Shown: in pieces, positions 63,695 to 64,000 of the stretch | Layout: every line of letters starts with the position of its first letter | How positions within the stretch are numbered: position 1 is the stretch's first letter | Assembly: GCF_036417355.1 (NCBI RefSeq) | Contig: NZ_CP143889.1 | Span: 2,790,001 to 2,854,000, forward strand | Length of the DNA: 64,000 nt | Direction of reading: 5' to 3' | Source: Akkermansia sp. RCC_12PD | GTDB lineage: Bacteria; Verrucomicrobiota; Verrucomicrobiia; Verrucomicrobiales; Akkermansiaceae | Notes under the pieces: model-generated | Database searches by the model: none | Seen by the model: only the letters and a program-made list of their open reading frames with translations | What the model was told of the DNA's origin: nothing | Translations under genes and position numbers: made by a program

Positions 63695-64000
63695 ATCCGG
63701 ACTTCTTCTCCTCCATCCTCTGGGACGGCCTGATGGCCGCCATAGCGGCTACGGGCTTTGCCGTCATTTCCAATCCCCCCAAGCGGGCGATCGCCGTCTC
63801 CGCCCTGCTTGCGGCCGTCGGCCACGCCTTCCGCTTCTACATGATGCACTCCTGGTCCATCGACATTTCCAGCGCCACCTTCATAGCCGCTTTCACCATA
63901 GGCATGCTGGGCGTGCTGACGGCCAAGCTGGTGAAATGCCCCGCGGAAATCTTCGCCTTCCCCTCCCTCCTGCCGATGATTCCCGGCGTGTATGCCTACA
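63691..64000 (+). CDS. ThrE-type exporter, small subunit (partial)
   Basis: The frame begins MNPDFFSSILWDGLMAAIAA and continues with TGFAVISNPPKRAIAVSALL, AVGHAFRFYMM, FIAAFTIGMLGVLTAKL and FPSLLPMIPGVYAY, then leaves the window. This is the start of the DUF3815/ThrE_2 half protein, with PxxxPG in a membrane-entry loop. Its overlap with the preceding gene confirms a two-gene exporter. Confidence 0.87.
   Translation, partial: MNPDFFSSILWDGLMAAIAATGFAVISNPPKRAIAVSALLAAVGHAFRFYMMHSWSIDISSATFIAAFTIGMLGVLTAKLVKCPAEIFAFPSLLPMIPGVYAY

Overview
The window looks like chromosomal DNA of a Verrucomicrobiota gut commensal, most probably Akkermansia. This is inferred from gene content, not from a search. 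The supporting features are a secreted GH20 beta-hexosaminidase, a PEP-CTERM surface protein, NagB, a B12-dependent MetH, Tat-exported oxidoreductases, mostly weak Shine-Dalgarno sequences and a moderately high GC content.

Layout. (1) 0-12.3 kb is largely core: the end of an aspartate kinase, a YoaP-like acetyltransferase, a 1063-residue AsmA-type envelope protein, pirin, DUF2062, a TlyA-type methyltransferase, a decayed nitroreductase, a DJ-1/PfpI protein, nagB, an RlmI-like methyltransferase, a candidate small RNA with promoter and terminator, and a KhpA-like KH protein. (2) 12.3-18.1 kb holds a solitary phage tail/stabilisation-type gene set among core genes (a second RlmI-like methyltransferase, an RmlD-like reductase and a MenC-like enzyme). 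(3) 18.2-25.9 kb is carbohydrate-oriented: GH20, a MATE exporter behind a near-consensus promoter, a GH13 amylase, a YhcH protein and a PEP-CTERM protein behind an inverted-repeat leader. (4) 26.1-42.0 kb is a stress and efflux block. A MerR/AdhR-like regulator, a flavodoxin / carboxymuconolactone decarboxylase-cupin / Tat-flavodoxin operon, and a DUF3737 / MalY / DUF362 / monooxygenase / aldo-keto reductase series share a 15-bp operator-like palindrome. Inside this block, an AcrAB-type RND pair diverges from a BmrR-like MerR regulator across a promoter with the 19-bp spacer typical of MerR targets.

(5) 43.0-57.3 kb carries three tRNA genes (Ser-GCU, Arg-ACG, Ala-GGC), recQ and ssrA (tmRNA). 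From ssrA to tRNA-Ala the DNA is accessory: a cluster of inverted 10-mers beside ssrA, two tail-fibre-like genes with a shared N-terminus and different C-termini, a truncated acyltransferase, a lone phosphoglycosyl transferase, about 0.5 kb of very AT-rich DNA, a Nudix hydrolase, a SanA/YdcF protein and a transposase remnant. (6) 57.5-64 kb returns to chromosomal genes: small exported proteins including one with a PA14 domain, a long leader with two DnaA-box-like sites, metH, and a two-gene ThrE-type exporter that runs off the end.

The clearest hypotheses are regulatory: two MerR circuits that can be read directly from promoter architecture, and a discrete small-RNA gene at about 11.75 kb. 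The tail-fibre pair and the orphan tail gene are the main candidates for domesticated phage functions.
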